A stretch of DNA of 21,631 bases from Bacteroidota bacterium. GTDB taxonomy: Bacteria > Bacteroidota > Bacteroidia > Chitinophagales > Chitinophagaceae. The notes under the pieces are model-generated. The model saw only the letters and a list, made by a program, of their open reading frames with translations. It did not search any database and was not told where the DNA came from. Below, piece by piece: positions 14,118 to 21,335 of the stretch. Both the position numbers and the translations under genes were made by a program. Within the stretch, counting starts at the first letter, position 1. Every line of letters starts with the position of its first letter. Location of the stretch: positions 1 to 21,631 of the forward strand of contig JAEVYV010000023.1 in assembly GCA_023392575.1 (NCBI GenBank). Direction: 5' to 3'.

Positions 14118-14717
14118 ATGAAAAAGGCATTAAAGCCATCGTACCGGTTAGCGGACAAGGCTACCCTCACCCTGGGCCTGACCGTTTTGGAAGCTCTTAT
14201 GAGCAACACCCATTTTCCCACGCCTGCGCCTGCCCTGGCCGCCGTGCAAGCCGCCCAAACCGCCTATACCGAGGCTTTGGGCAGGGCCCAGTATGGGGGC
14301 CGCACGGACCGGGCCGACAAGAACGCCAAAAAACAGGCCCTTATTTCACTGCTGCGGGAGCTGTGCGATCACGTGAACGGAGTGGCCAAGGGTAGTGAGC
14401 TAATGCTGGCCACCTGCGGCTATCCCCTCAGCAAGCAGCCGCATCCCCAGGTGCTGGGCACCCCCGAGCTCAAGGTAAAGCACGGGGCCAGCGGCGAGCT
14501 GATCTCCTCCACCCGGGCCGTGCCGGGCTGCCGGGTGTACCGCCACCAGTTTACCACCGATGCGGGGGCCGTGCTGTGGCCCGAGGTGGTGAGTTCCCGG
14601 GCCGCCTGCAAAATTGCCGGCCTGGTGCCGGGCCAGGCCTACAGCCTGCGCATTATTGCGGTGGGCTCCCACAACCAAAGCACCAGCAGCGCCGTGGTGA
14701 CCAAAATGGTGGCCTAG
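14118..14717 (+). CDS. Fibronectin type III-like domain protein
   Basis: A 199-residue protein without a signal peptide. The N-terminal ~100 residues are helical and Ala-rich (N-T-H-F-P-T-P-A-P-A-L-A-A-V-Q-A-A, then L-L-R-E-L-C-D-H-V-N-G-V-A-K-G). The C-terminal part (about 115-199) has a fibronectin-III-like ending: I-A-G-L-V-P-G-Q-A-Y-S-L-R-I-I-A-V-G-S. Proteins of this length and layout recur in Bacteroidota and are annotated as FN3-domain proteins without known function. The gene is clearly more GC-rich than its minus-strand neighbours and is the only plus-strand gene between 9339 and 16277. It lies 216 nt after the terminator-like hairpin that ends the 22-bp array. A hairpin without a T-run follows at 14752-14781. 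Confidence 0.8.
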   Translation: MKKALKPSYRLADKATLTLGLTVLEALMSNTHFPTPAPALAAVQAAQTAYTEALGRAQYGGRTDRADKNAKKQALISLLRELCDHVNGVAKGSELMLATCGYPLSKQPHPQVLGTPELKVKHGASGELISSTRAVPGCRVYRHQFTTDAGAVLWPEVVSSRAACKIAGLVPGQAYSLRIIAVGSHNQSTSSAVVTKMVA

Positions 14718-14751
14718 GGCTGTGCAGGGTATTTTGTTTGTTTTGTTTATG

Positions 14752-14781
14752 GCAACAAAGCTCCGTAAGGGGGCTTTGTGC
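14752..14781. other. Stem-loop between convergent genes
   Basis: ACAAAGCTCC (14755-14764) pairs with GGGGGCTTTGT (14770-14779 used) over about 10 bp with one G-U pair, extendable past a bulged A by two G-C pairs. It lies between the convergent FN3-like gene and the broken gene. Neither strand has a T-run after it, so termination is possible but not typical. Confidence 0.45.
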
Positions 14782-14808
14782 ATTTAGGGGGAGTACAGGG
14801 TCAGTACT

Positions 14809-15345
14809 TCACTTAAGCAAGTCATCAATTTTGTTTGTGAGCATAACTCTTGTGTCAGATTCAAGTAGCTTATGCTTTGCAGTACTCTTTCTTTCATTGT
14901 CTCTGACTACAATAAAAAACGATTTTGTCGGGGTGGTTACTGTAATGTGATAAAATTTGTCGTGTGATTGTCCAGTCCCGGATTTTATCGGAACAGTCAC
15001 GTCGTCGAAATGTGTCACCCTGATATAGTTCCACAAATCAGTCAAGTCATTGGCAAAGGTTGTGTCTTTGGTGACTTCGCCACAGCCTTGAACAAGCCTA
15101 AGTTTACTTGTGCCGTTATGTGTTCAGATTATTGCACGAATTGAATTTAGAAGTCTTCCATTGTCGTAGTCGTACAAAATTGTAATTGTACTGTCAACTT
15201 TGGTTTTCTTCAATTTCATTGCGAACGTTTCGGCTATTGAGTCGTTCAAGCATAAGTACTTGGAATTGTCGCCCTCAAGTCGCACCTTTTGAGCGGTGAG
15301 AAGCGTTGTCCAAAGAAGAAGAAATATAGTCGTAAGGGTCTTCAT
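14809..15345 (-). pseudogene. Exported protein gene interrupted by one in-frame TGA
   Basis: From the ATG at 15343-15345 the frame encodes a signal peptide (K-T-L-T-T-I-F-L-L-L-W-T-T-L-L-T-A-Q) and continues to a TGA at 15124-15126 (codon 74). Directly after that stop the same frame stays open for 104 more codons to 14809, reading T-H-N-G-T-S-K-L-R-L-V-Q-G-C-G-E and later D-K-F-Y-H-I-T-V-T-T-P-T-K-S-F-F-I-V-V-R-D. Both parts lack any frame change and have coding-like composition, so the simplest reading is one 178-codon gene broken by a point nonsense mutation (for example TGG or CGA to TGA). Alternatives are a sequencing error or two separate small proteins. No family is recognised; a small secreted protein is inferred. 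Confidence 0.7.
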
Positions 15346-15396
15346 GGTATTACAGCCAACGTAGAGGGGCTTGCTGCTGTGTTGGTATTTCTGATT

Positions 15397-15529
15397 GTCA
15401 GCCTGGCAACTGAAGCCGATTAAAAATCAAAGTACAAAATATATTCTACTGTCTAATATCGTTTGGTCACGCTGGAACTACTGACGACAAGCGAACAAAA
15501 GTTGATGTTGCGTTGGGTCAGCCAGCCTA
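15397..15529 (-). repeat. Intergenic ~130-bp element, copy C
   Basis: 133 bp from GTCAGCC (15397) to GTCAGCCAGCCTA (15517-15529) on the plus strand, with GAAGCCGATTAAA near the left end as in copy A. The internal part is more diverged than between A and B. It begins 24 nt beyond the stop of the Imm53-like gene; a further AAGCCGAT motif lies at 15535-15542. Confidence 0.5.
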
Positions 15530-15553
15530 GCAGCAAGCCGATGTTGCCTGCAG

Positions 15554-16126
15554 TTATTCCTTTGCGATAAGTGTCACACCGTTAAAGGTCTCTATAAGTT
15601 CAACCTTTATATTGTTACCAACTTTGATTTGAGTTTCGTAATCGAAAACATCTTTCTTGTCAAATGTTAAGTCATCAAAGGATATTGTTCGAATGTCTTT
15701 GTAATCCAAATCGGGAAAGCGGGTTATTTGAAGTGTGTCTTCAGCAATCATTTTAGCTTTAGCCGGTCTCCAGATTTTCGTTGGTCCACCAGTTAATGAA
15801 ACATAAACTTCGTACTCAAAGCTTGGGTCCGCATACTTAGGAATTATTTCGTCTAAGAACATTGAGAGTACAATGGTCAACTTGCTGGGGTCACCTGAAG
15901 CTTTAAAAGTTTTTTCATTCACCTTTACAAAAAGCCAATCAAATTCTCCATTGTCAACTTGCTTTTCATACTTCAAATCCTGTAAGCAAGTGTCAGTAAG
16001 GTCAATCTCTACTGTCCAGCCAGGATTGTCAAGCGTACCGATGGATATGCCGTAGCTGTGTTCCCAATCGCCGTCACAGTTTGTTAAATACCAATTTTGC
16101 AGTCGTGTCAATAAGGTTGTATCCAC
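15554..16126 (-). CDS. Imm53-type immunity protein with C-terminal extension
   Basis: A 190-residue protein. Residues 1-95 match the polymorphic-toxin immunity family Imm53: L-Q-N-W-Y-L-T-N-C-D-G-D-W-E-H-S-Y-G-I, then G-T-L-D-N-P-G-W-T-V-E-I-D-L, then F-D-W-L-F-V-K-V-N. The family usually ends near residue 95-100. Here another ~95 residues follow (W-R-P-A-K-A-K-M-I, then R-T-I-S-F-D-D-L-T-F-D-K), of no recognised family. The start is a GTG at 16124-16126: the family's N terminus aligns there, an in-frame stop lies a few codons upstream, and there is no ATG nearby. Immunity proteins neutralise a cognate toxin in the cytoplasm, but no toxin gene is visible, so this may be an orphan defence gene. 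It is AT-rich and followed by copy C of the ~130-bp element. Confidence 0.82.
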   Translation of the reverse strand: MDTTLLTRLQNWYLTNCDGDWEHSYGISIGTLDNPGWTVEIDLTDTCLQDLKYEKQVDNGEFDWLFVKVNEKTFKASGDPSKLTIVLSMFLDEIIPKYADPSFEYEVYVSLTGGPTKIWRPAKAKMIAEDTLQITRFPDLDYKDIRTISFDDLTFDKKDVFDYETQIKVGNNIKVELIETFNGVTLIAKE

Positions 16127-16277
16127 AGAGGTTTTTTAATTGCAGGCAACACTAGCATTTACGAAAAAGCCGAAACTACGTTTTTTCCCAACTTCTTCAT
16201 TTTTAAGAGCCATGGGCTGTTGCCATCCCGGCCCTTGGGGCCCGATAGTGGTCGCAAGTTTGCACATCATGCACGGT

Positions 16278-17345
16278 ATGAGCAGTTTATTTCAACCCTT
16301 AACCATCCGGTCGGTGGTGCTGAAAAACCGCCTGGTAATTTCGCCCATGTGCCAGTACAGCAGCCGCGATGGCTTTGCCAACGATTGGCACCTGGTGCAT
16401 TTGGGCAGCCGTGCCGTAGGTGGGGCCGCCCTGGTATTTACCGAGGCCACGGCGGTTTCGCCTGAGGGCCGCATCACCCATCATGATCTGGGCATTTATA
16501 AAGACGAACATGTGGCGTTTCTGCAACGCATTGCCCGTTTTATTGAGGCGCAAAATGCTGTGCCGGCCATGCAACTGGCTCATGCCGGAAGAAAGGCCAG
16601 CCACCGAAGGCCCTGGGAAGGGGGTGCTGCCCTGGAGGAAGATGAGGATCCCTGGCTGACCCAGGCGCCCAGCGCACTGCCTTACAGGGAGGAAGAACCC
16701 CGGCCGCACGAACTTAGTAAAGAAGAGATCAAAAAAATCATTGCCGATTTTCGGCAGGCAGCCCTGCGGGCCCAACAGGCGGGCTTTCGGGTGCTGGAGC
16801 TGCACGGAGCGCATGGTTATTTGCTGCACGAGTTTTTATCGCCGCTCAGCAACCACCGCAGCGATGCCTACGGCGGGAGCTTTGAAAACCGGATCAGGTT
16901 TGTGGTAGAGCTTGTAGAGGAAACCCGGAAGGTTTGGAGTGAGGAGCGGCCGCTTTTCATTCGTATATCCGCAACCGATTGGGTAGAGGGCGGCTGGACG
17001 GTGGAGGAATCGGTAGAACTGTGCCGCATCCTAAAAACAAAAGGCGTGGACCTGGTAGATTGTTCCAGCGGGGGCAATTCGCCGGGGCAAAAGATTCCGG
17101 TAGGCCCCTTGTACCAAACTCCCTTTGCCGAACGCATAAAAAAGGAAACAGGTATGATGACCGCAGCGGTGGGTTTGATCACCACAGCCCAACAGGCAGA
17201 GGAAATTGTGCGCAGGGGTCAGGCCGACCTGGTATTTATGGCCCGCCAGCTGTTGCGGGAACCTTATTTTCCCCTGCACGCCGCAAGGGAGCTGGGCGTG
17301 GATCTGCCCTGGCCAGCCCAGTACGAAAGGGCAAAAAAACAGTAA
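16278..17345 (+). CDS. Old Yellow Enzyme-family NAD(P)H:flavin oxidoreductase (YqjM-like)
   Basis: A 355-residue FMN enzyme of the thermophilic-like (YqjM/NamA) class, which reduces the C=C bond of enones and related electrophiles. The ATG at 16278-16280 (M-S-S-L-F-Q-P-L) fits the family start; the frame is open 46 codons further upstream, but that stretch does not look coding. Hallmarks present are Cys25 and Tyr27 in S-P-M-C-Q-Y-S, the A-H-A-G-R-K-A-S segment, substrate-binding His176 and His179 with Tyr181 in L-H-G-A-H-G-Y-L, and the FMN phosphate region A-V-G-L-I-T through F-M-A-R-Q-L-L. The C terminus, W-P-A-Q-Y-E-R, is also typical. It stands alone; a role in detoxification or redox metabolism is inferred. 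Confidence 0.95.
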   Translation: MSSLFQPLTIRSVVLKNRLVISPMCQYSSRDGFANDWHLVHLGSRAVGGAALVFTEATAVSPEGRITHHDLGIYKDEHVAFLQRIARFIEAQNAVPAMQLAHAGRKASHRRPWEGGAALEEDEDPWLTQAPSALPYREEEPRPHELSKEEIKKIIADFRQAALRAQQAGFRVLELHGAHGYLLHEFLSPLSNHRSDAYGGSFENRIRFVVELVEETRKVWSEERPLFIRISATDWVEGGWTVEESVELCRILKTKGVDLVDCSSGGNSPGQKIPVGPLYQTPFAERIKKETGMMTAAVGLITTAQQAEEIVRRGQADLVFMARQLLREPYFPLHAARELGVDLPWPAQYERAKKQ

Positions 17346-17425
17346 GCCAGTCTCCATCTCACGTCTCACGATTGAGGCCTTAACAGTGCTTGGCAAGAGG
17401 TGTGGCGCTGCTGACTTTCCGCCGG

Positions 17426-17908
17426 CTATTTACGGATGTATACATGCGGCGCAGTGGGGTCAACCACCAGGGTAGAAAGAGAATCACTGTTCAGTTGATA
17501 AGAAAGAATGCGGTTAATGCAATTGCAGGTCTGGTTGCGGCTGGCTTCCTGCCGGTCGTTGGGTTCCACAATATTGTAAAGGCTATCGCTGCGCTTGAGG
17601 GCGGGCAGGTAAAAAACAAAATCATAAAAGCTGCGCAGCGTAAAGGCTTCCTGATCCGTGTGAATGGAAAGCGTATCCTGCCGGTAGCTGAACTGCACGG
17701 TTTGGGGAGTGAGCACTGCCGTATCAACCAACTGTGAAAACCGGGTGTTTTTGTTATAGCGGCGCAGGATGATGCTGTCGGTTTCCGATGGGCTGAAGGC
17801 CACATAGTCCAGGTTGAGCGCTGGTGTGGTGCAAAAACAGGTTTTTTTACAGGCAGACAGGGCAAACACAAAAGGAAACAAGACAATCAACAGGACGGCT
17901 CTCATCAT
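17426..17908 (-). CDS. Lipoprotein, unknown function
   Basis: A 160-residue protein with a clear lipoprotein signal peptide (V-L-L-I-V-L-F-P-F-V-F-A) ending L-S-A-C20, followed by K-K-T-C-F-C. The start is one of two adjacent Met codons (17908 or 17905). The mature part is rich in polar and aromatic residues (F-S-P-S-E-T-D-S-I-I-L-R-R-Y, then L-R-S-F-Y-D-F-V-F-Y-L-P) and has a second cysteine cluster, T-C-N-C-I-N. Five cysteines after the lipidated one may form disulfides. No family is recognised. Its 3' end faces the convergent oxidoreductase gene 80 nt away; the gene upstream on the same strand ends in its own terminator. Confidence 0.75.
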   Translation of the reverse strand: MMRAVLLIVLFPFVFALSACKKTCFCTTPALNLDYVAFSPSETDSIILRRYNKNTRFSQLVDTAVLTPQTVQFSYRQDTLSIHTDQEAFTLRSFYDFVFYLPALKRSDSLYNIVEPNDRQEASRNQTCNCINRILSYQLNSDSLSTLVVDPTAPHVYIRK

Positions 17909-18051
17909 GACAATGCTTGGTTAAACGGTTTGTGACCTTCCGGCAGGGAAGGATGAAGGCATAAAAATAGGAAGAAGATGCTGGATGTTTGCGACCGCTG
18001 CTCGGCGGGAAGCATTGGGCCGATCTGCTTTTTGATTTCGGGCCGGAGCCT

Positions 18052-18080
18052 GGAAAAAGTAAAACCCCGATTGCTCGGGG
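18052..18080 (-). terminator. Rho-independent terminator of the small gene at 18113
   Basis: Perfect 6-bp stem (CCCCGA 18065-18070, loop TTGC, TCGGGG 18075-18080). On the minus strand it is followed by TTTTACTTTTT, 33 nt after the stop codon. On the plus strand it is followed by CTTTGTTTTG, so weak bidirectional activity is possible. Confidence 0.82.
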
Positions 18081-18112
18081 CTTTGTTTTGGCAGATGCGT
18101 GAGGGAGAAAAC

Positions 18113-18379
18113 TTAATTATGATTTTGCAGATAGCAGGAGATGGCTTCACTGGTTTGCTGCAGCAGTTCTTCGGCCCGTTCGCCCGGCAGGGCTTGCGGA
18201 GTTTCCAGGCCATTGGCCAGGCTAAAGACGATCTTCCGTCCCGGAAGAATGGTTTCCACGTCTTTATCCAGGTAATGAACCGAAAAAGCCGGATTGTATC
18301 CTTCGCTGTTCTGCAGGCGCACCAAGGCACTGCAGGGCTTTTCGCGAAAACGAAAATTTACAGTGAACACTCTACTCAT
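18113..18379 (-). CDS. Small cytoplasmic protein, unknown function
   Basis: An 88-residue protein starting at the ATG at 18377-18379 (M-S-R-V-F-T-V-N-F). It has a beta-rich first half (A-L-V-R-L-Q-N, F-S-V-H-Y-L-D, R-K-I-V-F-S-L) and a helical C terminus (R-A-E-E-L-L-Q-Q-T-S-E-A-I-S-C-Y-L). No signal peptide, membrane segment or known family is seen. Its own terminator (18052-18080) supports it as a real gene. It is divergent from the carbamoyltransferase operon, with which it shares a 259-nt upstream region lacking a clear promoter match. Confidence 0.75.
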   Translation of the reverse strand: MSRVFTVNFRFREKPCSALVRLQNSEGYNPAFSVHYLDKDVETILPGRKIVFSLANGLETPQALPGERAEELLQQTSEAISCYLQNHN

Positions 18380-18638
18380 AGCTATAATTTTTAATTTAAA
18401 GGCAAAATAACCGCACCCCCACAGTTTGAGAAAATAAAGTTGTTCAGCGGGATTTTTCTTGTCTTGACAAATGGCAAAAAACTAAGGGTGTGTATAACTG
18501 AACAGAGCATTAATCATGAGTTGTACAATAGCTGCAACGTGTTGTCAGTACTTGGTTTTTATGCCGGTCAGGGAACAGCCGTTTTCTGTGCCGGAAGATG
18601 GAATGATTTTTTGAGGTGCACAGGGGAAACTCCCGCCT

Positions 18639-20363
18639 ATGTACACTCTTGGAATAAACGCAGCCTTTCACGACTCTTCAGCCTGCCTGATCAGGGACGG
18701 GCATTTGCTGGCTGCTGCAGAAGAAGAACGGTTTACCCAGATCAAGCACGGAAAACGGCCCATTCCTTTTTCTACCTACGAACTGCCTTTTCATGCCATT
18801 GACTATTGCCTGAAAAAAGCAGGCATTCACATAAACGATCTGGATCATGTTACCTATTCTTTCGATCCCTATTTGTTATTGGGCGAAGAAAAGGGTAAAT
18901 CCAAAATTGAAATTCCCCTGGAGCCGGGTATGGAGAGCGGGCCTTCCAAGTGGACCTCTCCCTGGGACCCGCTCTTCCTGTCCTCCATTGTCAATGCACC
19001 CGGGCAACTGGCCGATGGCTATCCGCATCATTTGCAGCCGCGGTTCCGGGGCGCCGACCCGCAAAAATGGAAATGGCATTTTGTGGATCACCATATAGCC
19101 CATGCCGCCAGCGCCTACTATCCGTCGCCGTTTAACCGGGCGGCCGTGCTCACGCTGGACGGAAGGGGAGAGGTAGCTACCACCACCTACAGCCTGGGCC
19201 GGGGCAATGAAATGAAGCGCATCGCCCAGGTGGATATGCCGCATTCGCTGGGCCTGTTGTACGAAAGGGTTACATCGTACCTGGGTTTTTTGCATTCTTC
19301 GGATGAATACAAGGTGATGGCTTTGGCCTCTTACGGCAAACCCGTTTTTGTAAACGATTTCCGCGACATGATCCGGGTGGGAGAAAACGGACAATACACC
19401 ATACAAAACGAACGGCTTGAAGAACGCTTTGGTCCTTCCCGTTCCAGGAACGATCCCTTTACCGACCATCATTTCAACATAGCCCATTCCCTGCAGGCGG
19501 TGCTCGAAGAAACCGTGCTGGAGCTGGTGCACTGGCTGTACCAAACCACGGGGGAAGAAAACCTTTGCCTGGCGGGTGGCGTGGCCCTCAACTGTGTGTT
19601 GAATGCCCGCCTGCGGGATAGGGGGCCTTTTAAGAACATTTGGGTGCAACCGGCTTCGGGCGATGCGGGTACTTCGCTGGGAGCGGCCATCTGGACCGAT
19701 CTGCAGGAACGAAGGGCCGGCACCCGGGAGTACCAGATGTCGCATGCCTACCTGGGCCCTGATTATTCCGACGAGGAGATTGAAAAATTTTTGCAGTGGG
19801 CCAAGCTGCCGTACCGTAAAGTAAAAAACCTGGCAGAAGAAACCGCCGACATCCTGGCGCAGGACAAGATCATTGGCTGGTTTCAGGGGCGCATGGAGTT
19901 TGGGCCAAGGGCTTTGGGCAGCCGCTCTATTTTGGCCTCGCCCATCAATGCATCCATGCAGGCCCGGCTAAACGAAGTAAAGGACCGGGAAGATTTTCGT
20001 CCGGTGGCCCCGGTTGTGCTGGAAGAGGATGCGCCCCACTGGTTTGAAAACGCCTCCTGTTCGCCCTTCATGCTCTTTGTGCATTCGGTAAAAGAAGATA
20101 AGGCAGACAAGATACCGGCCGTGCGGCATGTGGACGGAACGGCCCGCATTCAAACCGTAAACAAAGAGCAGCACGGAGCGTATTACGATTTGTTGCAGGC
20201 TTTTAAGAAAAAAACCGGGGTGCCCGTATTGGTCAATACATCTTTCAATACACTGGGCAAGCCCATTGTGTGTACACCCCGGGATGCCGTGGAATGTTTT
20301 TGGTCTTCGCCCTTTGATGCCTTGGTGATCGGGTCGTTTGTCATTGAAAAAGCCTATGCCTGA
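18639..20363 (+). CDS. O-carbamoyltransferase (NodU/CmcH/TobZ family)
   Basis: A 574-residue enzyme with the two-domain layout of NodU/TobZ. The N-terminal Kae1-like domain starts L-G-I-N-A-A-F-H11-D-S-S-A and contains V-D-H151-H152-I-A-H155-A-A-S, the A-V-L-T-L-D-G-R-G nucleotide loop and L-A-G-G-V-A-L-N-C. The C-terminal YrdC-like domain has G-R-M-E-F-G-P-R-A-L-G-S-R-S, R-E-D-F-R-P-V-A-P and V-N-T-S-F-N. These enzymes make carbamoyl-adenylate from carbamoyl phosphate and ATP and transfer the carbamoyl group to a hydroxyl on a sugar or antibiotic. The following glycosyltransferases suggest that the acceptor is a surface glycan or lipopolysaccharide sugar (inference). All expected motifs are intact and the length is normal. 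It is the first gene of the operon. Confidence 0.94.
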   Translation: MYTLGINAAFHDSSACLIRDGHLLAAAEEERFTQIKHGKRPIPFSTYELPFHAIDYCLKKAGIHINDLDHVTYSFDPYLLLGEEKGKSKIEIPLEPGMESGPSKWTSPWDPLFLSSIVNAPGQLADGYPHHLQPRFRGADPQKWKWHFVDHHIAHAASAYYPSPFNRAAVLTLDGRGEVATTTYSLGRGNEMKRIAQVDMPHSLGLLYERVTSYLGFLHSSDEYKVMALASYGKPVFVNDFRDMIRVGENGQYTIQNERLEERFGPSRSRNDPFTDHHFNIAHSLQAVLEETVLELVHWLYQTTGEENLCLAGGVALNCVLNARLRDRGPFKNIWVQPASGDAGTSLGAAIWTDLQERRAGTREYQMSHAYLGPDYSDEEIEKFLQWAKLPYRKVKNLAEETADILAQDKIIGWFQGRMEFGPRALGSRSILASPINASMQARLNEVKDREDFRPVAPVVLEEDAPHWFENASCSPFMLFVHSVKEDKADKIPAVRHVDGTARIQTVNKEQHGAYYDLLQAFKKKTGVPVLVNTSFNTLGKPIVCTPRDAVECFWSSPFDALVIGSFVIEKAYA

Positions 20364-21321
20364 GATCAGCGTTGTCATACCCACTTATCGCCGGCCCCAG
20401 CTGCTGCGGCATTGCCTGGCAGCCCTGGCCCGGCAGCGTTTCCCCCCAAAGGGGTACGAGGTCATTGTGGTGAGCGATGGTCCGGATGCCCTGACCAAAA
20501 ACCTGGTGATGGAACTGGCCGGGCAATACGCCTTCCTTTGCTACGAAGAAATGCCCCAAAAAAAGGGCCCTGCGGCTGCCCGTAATTGGGGTTGGAAAAA
20601 AGCCCGCGGAAGACTGGTGGCATTTACCGATGATGATACGCAGCCCGATGCCGGCTGGCTGGCGGCTTTTTGGTGGCATTACCAGGGCGAACCGCTAATT
20701 GCGTACACGGGAAAGATCAAAGTGCCCTTGTCTGCAAACCCGACCGATTATGAAAAGAATACGGCGGGGTTGGAGCAGGCCCGTTTTGTGACGGCCAATT
20801 GCTGCTGTACCAAAGCAGCCTTGGAAAAAACAGGAGGCTTTGACGAACGGTTTTCCATGGCCTGGCGGGAGGACAGCGACCTGGAGTTTCAATTGCTGCG
20901 GCACCAAGTGCCGATTGTACCGGTACCGGACGCCCTGGTGGTGCACCCGGTACGCAAGGCCTGCTGGGGCATCAGCCTGAAAGAACAAAAAAAAGGCATG
21001 TTCAATGCCTTGTTGTATAAAAAATACCCGCAGTGGTACCGGCAAAAAATTCAAAGCGCACCGCCCTGGAATTATTACCTGACGGTTGGATCTTTTTTTC
21101 TCTTGCTTTTGGGTTTAGTGGCAAAAGCTCCCGGGCTGGCACTGGCTTCTTTAGCGTGTTGGCTTTTTTTGCTGGCAGACTTTATCGCAAAACGCTTGCG
21201 GCATACCTCAAAGGCTGCCAGCCACATAGCGGAGATGATCGTCACATCGCTTTTGATACCCTTTGTTTCGGTGTACTGGCAGCTGTACGGCGCATGGCGG
21301 TACAAGGTTTTTTTTCTTTGA
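20356..21321 (+). CDS. Family 2 glycosyltransferase with C-terminal membrane anchor
   Basis: A 321-residue protein. The ATG at 20356-20358 overlaps the carbamoyltransferase stop by 8 nt, indicating translational coupling; a TTG at 20338 opens the frame but is less likely. The GT-A domain (1-220) begins I-S-V-V-I-P-T-Y-R-R-P and has the metal/nucleotide-sugar motif F-T-D92-D93-D94 and the acceptor-side W-R-E172-D173-S-D-L-E. The C-terminal region carries two or three hydrophobic segments (about 238-280 and near 300) that would anchor it to the inner membrane. It probably adds a sugar to a lipid-linked surface glycan. Donor and linkage cannot be told from the sequence. Confidence 0.93.
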   Translation: MPEISVVIPTYRRPQLLRHCLAALARQRFPPKGYEVIVVSDGPDALTKNLVMELAGQYAFLCYEEMPQKKGPAAARNWGWKKARGRLVAFTDDDTQPDAGWLAAFWWHYQGEPLIAYTGKIKVPLSANPTDYEKNTAGLEQARFVTANCCCTKAALEKTGGFDERFSMAWREDSDLEFQLLRHQVPIVPVPDALVVHPVRKACWGISLKEQKKGMFNALLYKKYPQWYRQKIQSAPPWNYYLTVGSFFLLLLGLVAKAPGLALASLACWLFLLADFIAKRLRHTSKAASHIAEMIVTSLLIPFVSVYWQLYGAWRYKVFFL

Positions 21322-21335
21322 TAAATAGATGATTC

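Noticed and set aside
14752..14781. Rho-independent terminator after the FN3-like gene
   Set aside because: The stem is good, but neither strand has a T-run after it, so it is listed only as a stem-loop.
11597..15529. Canonical integron attC sites
   Set aside because: I looked for RYYYAAC and GTTRRRY core pairs at the element ends and did not find convincing ones; no integrase gene is in the window. Only the layout resembles cassettes.
16140..16277. 46-codon N-terminal extension of the Old Yellow Enzyme
   Set aside because: The family starts at the internal ATG (16278); the extension is not conserved-looking and overlaps the intergenic region next to the Imm53 gene.
18464..18498. Promoter TTGACA...TATAAC for the carbamoyltransferase operon
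   Set aside because: The 23-bp spacing fits neither a standard sigma-70 nor a Bacteroidota promoter.
18876..19745. 289-codon minus-strand open frame inside the carbamoyltransferase gene
   Set aside because: The plus-strand frame carries all carbamoyltransferase motifs; the antisense frame is a codon-bias shadow.
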